Below are positions 60,294 through 64,000 of a stretch of DNA of 64,000 bases, piece by piece. Origin of the DNA: Isoetes taiwanensis (lineage: Eukaryota > Streptophyta > Lycopodiopsida > Isoetales > Isoetaceae); the NCBI GenBank assembly GCA_021234155.1, contig JAJEKV010000054.1:5631962-5695961 (forward strand), given 5' to 3'. Below the pieces are notes generated by a model that was not told the origin of the DNA, ran no database searches, and worked only from the letters and a program-made list of their open reading frames with translations. Every line of letters begins with the position of its first letter. Within the stretch, counting starts at the first letter, position 1. Position numbers and translations under genes: made by a program.

Positions 60294-60560
60294 TTGCACA
60301 TCAATCTCAACCTGGAGGATGCATCAGATACTTCTCATGCATCTGACGGATCCCAAAAAAGGAAGAGCTCAAGGAACTGGTCTAGTGATGAAACAAGGAT
60401 GTTAGTAGTGTTCAAAAAGCTTTGGAAGGTGCTTCAACGAGGGACAAGATGGAATCAACAACATCAAGATGGAAGAAGATTGCTGAAAAAATGGCAGAAA
60501 TCAGTTTTGATGATATGAGATAGTGATTGGAGAATACAAGACCATATATGATTTCAGCAA
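60294..60560 (+). pseudogene. SANT/Myb-like DNA-binding remnant
   Basis: The plus strand reads RNWSSDETRMLVVFKK, then in another frame LEGASTRDKMESTTSRWKKI and AEKMAEISFDDMR before a stop. The spacing of tryptophans and basic residues resembles the Myb/SANT-like domain of plant trihelix or Harbinger-associated proteins. One frameshift and a stop are present. The family call is tentative. Confidence 0.35.
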
Positions 60561-61720
60561 AAAGACTAGTATGCCAGAGTATTTCTCTCCCTAAAATCGA
60601 GGCCAAAAAAGTTTATAACCTTCATTTCATAGATGAGACAATTTACAAGCTCCTAGATTCCTTCCAATCATCTAGACCTATAATAGAACCACAATAGACT
60701 GCCGATAGTAGATCAGCAAGTGAAGCAACTCATCATGCTGAGCTAGCAGCGGGAGTTCTTCATTAACAAAAACAATGGCAGATAACAACATGTTAGAATT
60801 TGAAGGTCATGGCAAATATAGTGTTGAAGCAGGAAACCAAGTAAAAGTTCTAAGGTAGAATTTAAATCTTCTATGATATCATGCGTGATAAATAAGATAA
60901 TCAATGGGTTTTCCAACTAAACATCCGCATTATGTTAAATTCCTAGCAGATTCTACTGGATAGTATGTGCACCTGTGGGTAGTTAATTGGGTATTCTATT
61001 ACTTGTATCAATGGAAAAAGGGATGTTTAAATTAGTGTCAAATGAGAAAAGGGATGTTTAAATATCATGAATCAACTTGCAGTATAAAGACATCCAGAGC
61101 AGAAAATGAGAGCAAAATATGTCTCAATTTAACAGATGGTTGTGGCACATGCAATATGCAACATAATAGTACAGAAGTACCTTTTGCTTTAACACAAACA
61201 ACAAGAAAAGAAATAGTGTTTTGATTCCTTTTAGAACAAGCAACATAGAATCCTTCTTGCAAATCTAGTGCATAAGACAAGTGCTGGTAGTGCTTGGGCT
61301 CATGTCCCGAAGGAGACACGTGAGAAGGAGAGCCCAAAGCACATATTTGCCCAATTTTAAAGTTTTTGCATGAATTTTCCTTTTTAAGGAAGAAAACCTA
61401 TGAACATACCATCAAACCAAGTTTCCTCATTTGGTGCTTCAACTATAATGACAGTCCATGGTTTAGATTAATCTAATTAGCACATCAAATATTTTTCCTT
61501 CATCCTTCAAATAAATTTCAGCCATATCTGATTTGATGCAACTAGTAATTTTCATTTTCTAGTATTTTACAACTGCCTTACATTATTCATGAAATCATAA
61601 ACTTTGCCATATATACTAATGTTCAATAGAGGATTTTCATTTTCCACATGCCAAAATACGAAATCTGTGTTCCTTGGATTTTATTCAAAAGTTAAACTAT
61701 ATTATCTGTCGTATCAAAAC
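60561..61720. other. Spacer, no gene recognised
   Basis: Short frames only (61042-61224 +, 61337-61065 -), each on the complement of the other. No motif seen. Confidence 0.5.
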
Positions 61721-61725
61721 ATCAC

Positions 61726-62022
61726 GTGTCACATAATAAAACTGGAAGCAACTTCTACCACACCTACTCGAATGTGGACAGGCTGCAACCCTATGTCGAT
61801 CTCTATGATGACATACAACAGCACAAACAATTGGGCAAGGTCATGTTGCTTGGAGACTTTAATGCACGACAGGGGCCAAGCATAGACAAGCACCTCAGTC
61901 TAGAATACCAAGTTTTTGGAAACTTTCCAAGCACTCAAATAGAATGTTCTAGAATGTTTCAGATGCTCATGCACAAGCACCCCAGTCTAAAAATATTGGA
62001 TGTAGTGGCCTCATGGGAGTAG
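61726..62022 (+). pseudogene. LINE endonuclease fragment
   Basis: The plus strand reads FYHTYSNVDRLQPYVDLYDD, then KVMLLGDFNARQG, the GDFN motif of apurinic-type endonucleases found in LINEs. The frame ends at 62022 after 98 codons. No RT follows, so this is an isolated remnant. Confidence 0.6.
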
Positions 62023-62029
62023 ATGTAGT

Positions 62030-63400
62030 AAGGGTCCTCATGATGGGCAGACCTCTCAGATGTAGTTAATCAACCTGGGGCCACTGAGATGGATGTGGAG
62101 CACCCTCAACTACCCGCATGAATATTCTTTCTTGAAATGTTCGGGGAGTGGCTTCTTTCCCAAGCAAAAAGAGTAGGTTGTCTCTCTATCTATCTAAGTT
62201 CTCCAAGGATTGTTGTTTTCAGGAGCACAAGTGTCGTAAAGGTGATGTTCAAAAGCTGGCTAGCCATGAATCTATGGTTTTGCTATGGAAACACCATTCA
62301 AACACATGCAAAGTACATACTTTCAAAAAGATCTCTGAGAGGGCTTTCCAACGCGACAAATTTCAACTGAAAGGGAGTTTTAATTATCCAGATACCGGAA
62401 TGGATTAGAACATGAGAAGGAGACGGATTGGAGGCCATTTATACCTCATAGCCACACACCAAGCTTTACAGCAGATGCATGTTGTTTTGCTTATGCACAT
62501 TCCCATGATCAAAATTTTTAGCAACAACGAATTGAAACGGGAAGAAAGGCTCCAGATAGAGAAATAAACATCATATGAACTGTCAAACTGTAAGGATTCC
62601 AGACAAAGAAACGAACATCATAAGTAGCCGAGCACATCTTTCTTGATCAAATCATCATCAACAAATAAAAATGCATGCAAGAAATTAGAAAAGAAAAATA
62701 TACATGCTAAAGATCGTGGAAGCTCACTGTCTGGAATCCTCAAACTAAGAAAGGTTTCAGAAACTATAAGACAACTCCAACAGTCGCTCCTCTTCTAAAC
62801 CTCAAGCTAAGAACCCAAAAAATTATGGAGTGCTCCTGTTTCTAAAAAAACCCATCCGCGAATGAGGTCTGCGCCTTTGCTTGCAAAGAACAGTTAAGAA
62901 TAGACCTAACTTTTTTTACCTCAAGGAACCTACCTATCTAGGTACTAGAATCTGCTCAAGCTAGGGTTTGTTGAATGCTCGAAGGGATTTTTTAAGAATG
63001 GCAGAATGAATGAAGGCGGAGGCACCGGCTATGGCGGGCATCCTGCTAGAAGAATGATGCATTCGTTAGATTAGCCCGACCCTCAATCTAATCCACCATT
63101 ATAAAAATTAGACTCTAAAACTCACGCTTACATTTTTTGGTCCCAATTTTTTGCTTTTTAGCCAGAAAATGGGATGTTACTGGCATTATTGACGGCTGAA
63201 GAAAAGAGGATACCCTCCCCCCAAATAACATTTTAAGTAAGTGGATTTTAAACTTAATTTTGTAATGAACGACTCTATATGCCCAACTAGACATTCTCAC
63301 CATATCTTTATTAATGTTGGACTTAATCCCGACGAAAATCCCAATAACGCTAGACACTTTTTTCTAGTAAGCATAGAATACATGAAGTTAGATAAAGAAA
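62030..63400. other. Intergenic DNA, possible gene edge
   Basis: A short plus-strand ORF at 63007-63075 starts MNEGGGTGYGGHPARRM and has GC-rich, gene-start-like composition, but nothing extends it. Otherwise no feature was recognised. Confidence 0.3.
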
Positions 63401-63410
63401 AAAAAAGGCG

Positions 63411-63745
63411 CAGCCTCTAGTGCAATCTCTACCACCTCATGGATGCTTGTCTCCAATGAATAATGGCAATGGCTTCCTCCTTACAGACCTATGTCTAAAA
63501 GCCTCTAGCATGCGAATGTTTGAGTCCAAGGTGATGCCTCCAAGTGCAAGAAGCAGGTGCAGGCTCTTTCACCTTACAGACACCCGTCTGAAAGTGTCCA
63601 AATGTATAAATCAAGCATAGCCTCTAGTGCAGCCTCTGCCACCTTACAAAAGCTTGTCTGAAATGAAAACTAGCAATGGTTTCCTCCTCACAGACACCTG
63701 TCTGAAAGTCTCCAGCATATAAATGCTTGAATCCAAGGTGATTGT
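63411..63745. repeat. Decayed tandem repeat, about 205-bp period
   Basis: AGCCTCTAGTGCAATCTCTA, GCAATGGCTTCCTCC, ACAGACC and TTGAGTCCAAGGTGATG recur in order about 205 bp later in modified form. A partial third unit may lie between them. Confidence 0.65.
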
Positions 63746-64000
63746 ATGGTAATCCCGCTTTAAAATCAAGTTGCAAATTTGCTGGTTTCTCCTCTCATAT
63801 CTTAAACAAACGTGTGCAAACTATATATCACAAGAATCACACAAAACAAACATTCCATTGATATACATTGCGCCCAAAACAGAGCTACAGATCAATAGAT
63901 ATGAAGAAAAGTATATAGTGCTAGAAAATAGAACGGTGGAAACCCTAAATCTAGAACTAAAAATCTGTTGTTTCTGCCCTTAATTCCTAGCCAAGATTAG

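Noticed and set aside
1-64000. tRNA, rRNA and CRISPR features
   Set aside because: No cloverleaf, rRNA block or spacer-repeat array was recognised by eye. A tRNAscan-SE and Infernal run would settle the RNA genes.

Overview
The window is nuclear DNA of a land plant. It has two spliced genes of plant type (an ARIADNE-type RBR ubiquitin ligase and LSM12), short AT-rich introns, and a dense load of Ty3/gypsy LTR retrotransposons, a decayed Helitron and LINE fragments. The large, repeat-rich, moderately AT-rich sequence would suit a fern or other plant with a big genome, but the species cannot be fixed from the sequence.

Layout. 1-4 kb: a 113-bp tandem duplication, then ARI on the minus strand (seven exons, 630 codons). 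5.4-12.7 kb: remnants of one Ty3/gypsy family in both orientations, with a 353-bp retroposon carrying a 15-bp target duplication. 13-17.7 kb: mostly non-coding, with a cluster of a 20-bp motif in direct and inverted copies. 17.8-19.1 kb: LSM12 on the minus strand (five exons, 179 codons), whose first intron is an AT-AC, U12-type intron. 20.9-26.9 kb: a 3'-truncated Ty3/gypsy element on the minus strand with its 5' LTR. 26.9-31.6 kb: the 3' part of a related element on the plus strand, carrying a long extra ORF between pol and its 3' LTR. 32-35.3 kb: AT-rich DNA with unassigned exon-like pieces and a direct repeat of about 390 bp. 35.4-37.9 kb: Helitron helicase pseudogene. 37.9-49.3 kb: the main object, a chromodomain-bearing Ty3/gypsy element on the minus strand. 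49.3-50.6 kb: 5'-truncated LINE. 53-59.1 kb: a second, broken copy of the same chromovirus family. 59-64 kb: intergenic DNA with small remnants.

Main discovery. Between the primer binding site and gag, the 38-49 kb chromovirus carries about 3.5 kb of additional coding sequence that looks like histones. The first ORF starts with the histone H3 tail (nine of nine residues identical to canonical H3), continues into an insertion of about 290 residues rich in E, K, R and P, and ends in a recognisable H3 fold. The second ORF has an H2B-like segment at its start, an acidic linker, and an H2A-like segment at its end. That is the order of the H2B-H2A doublets known from some giant viruses. Four near-identical 66-67-bp hairpins lie in pairs before and after the H3-like ORF. 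The 4.7-kb gag-pol ORF of the same element is open and ends in a chromodomain, the module that in related elements reads methylated H3 tails. The H3 assignment is strong; the H2B and H2A assignments rest on short motif alignments made by eye. I know of no described retrotransposon carrying its own core histones. Both histone ORFs contain small frameshifts in this copy.
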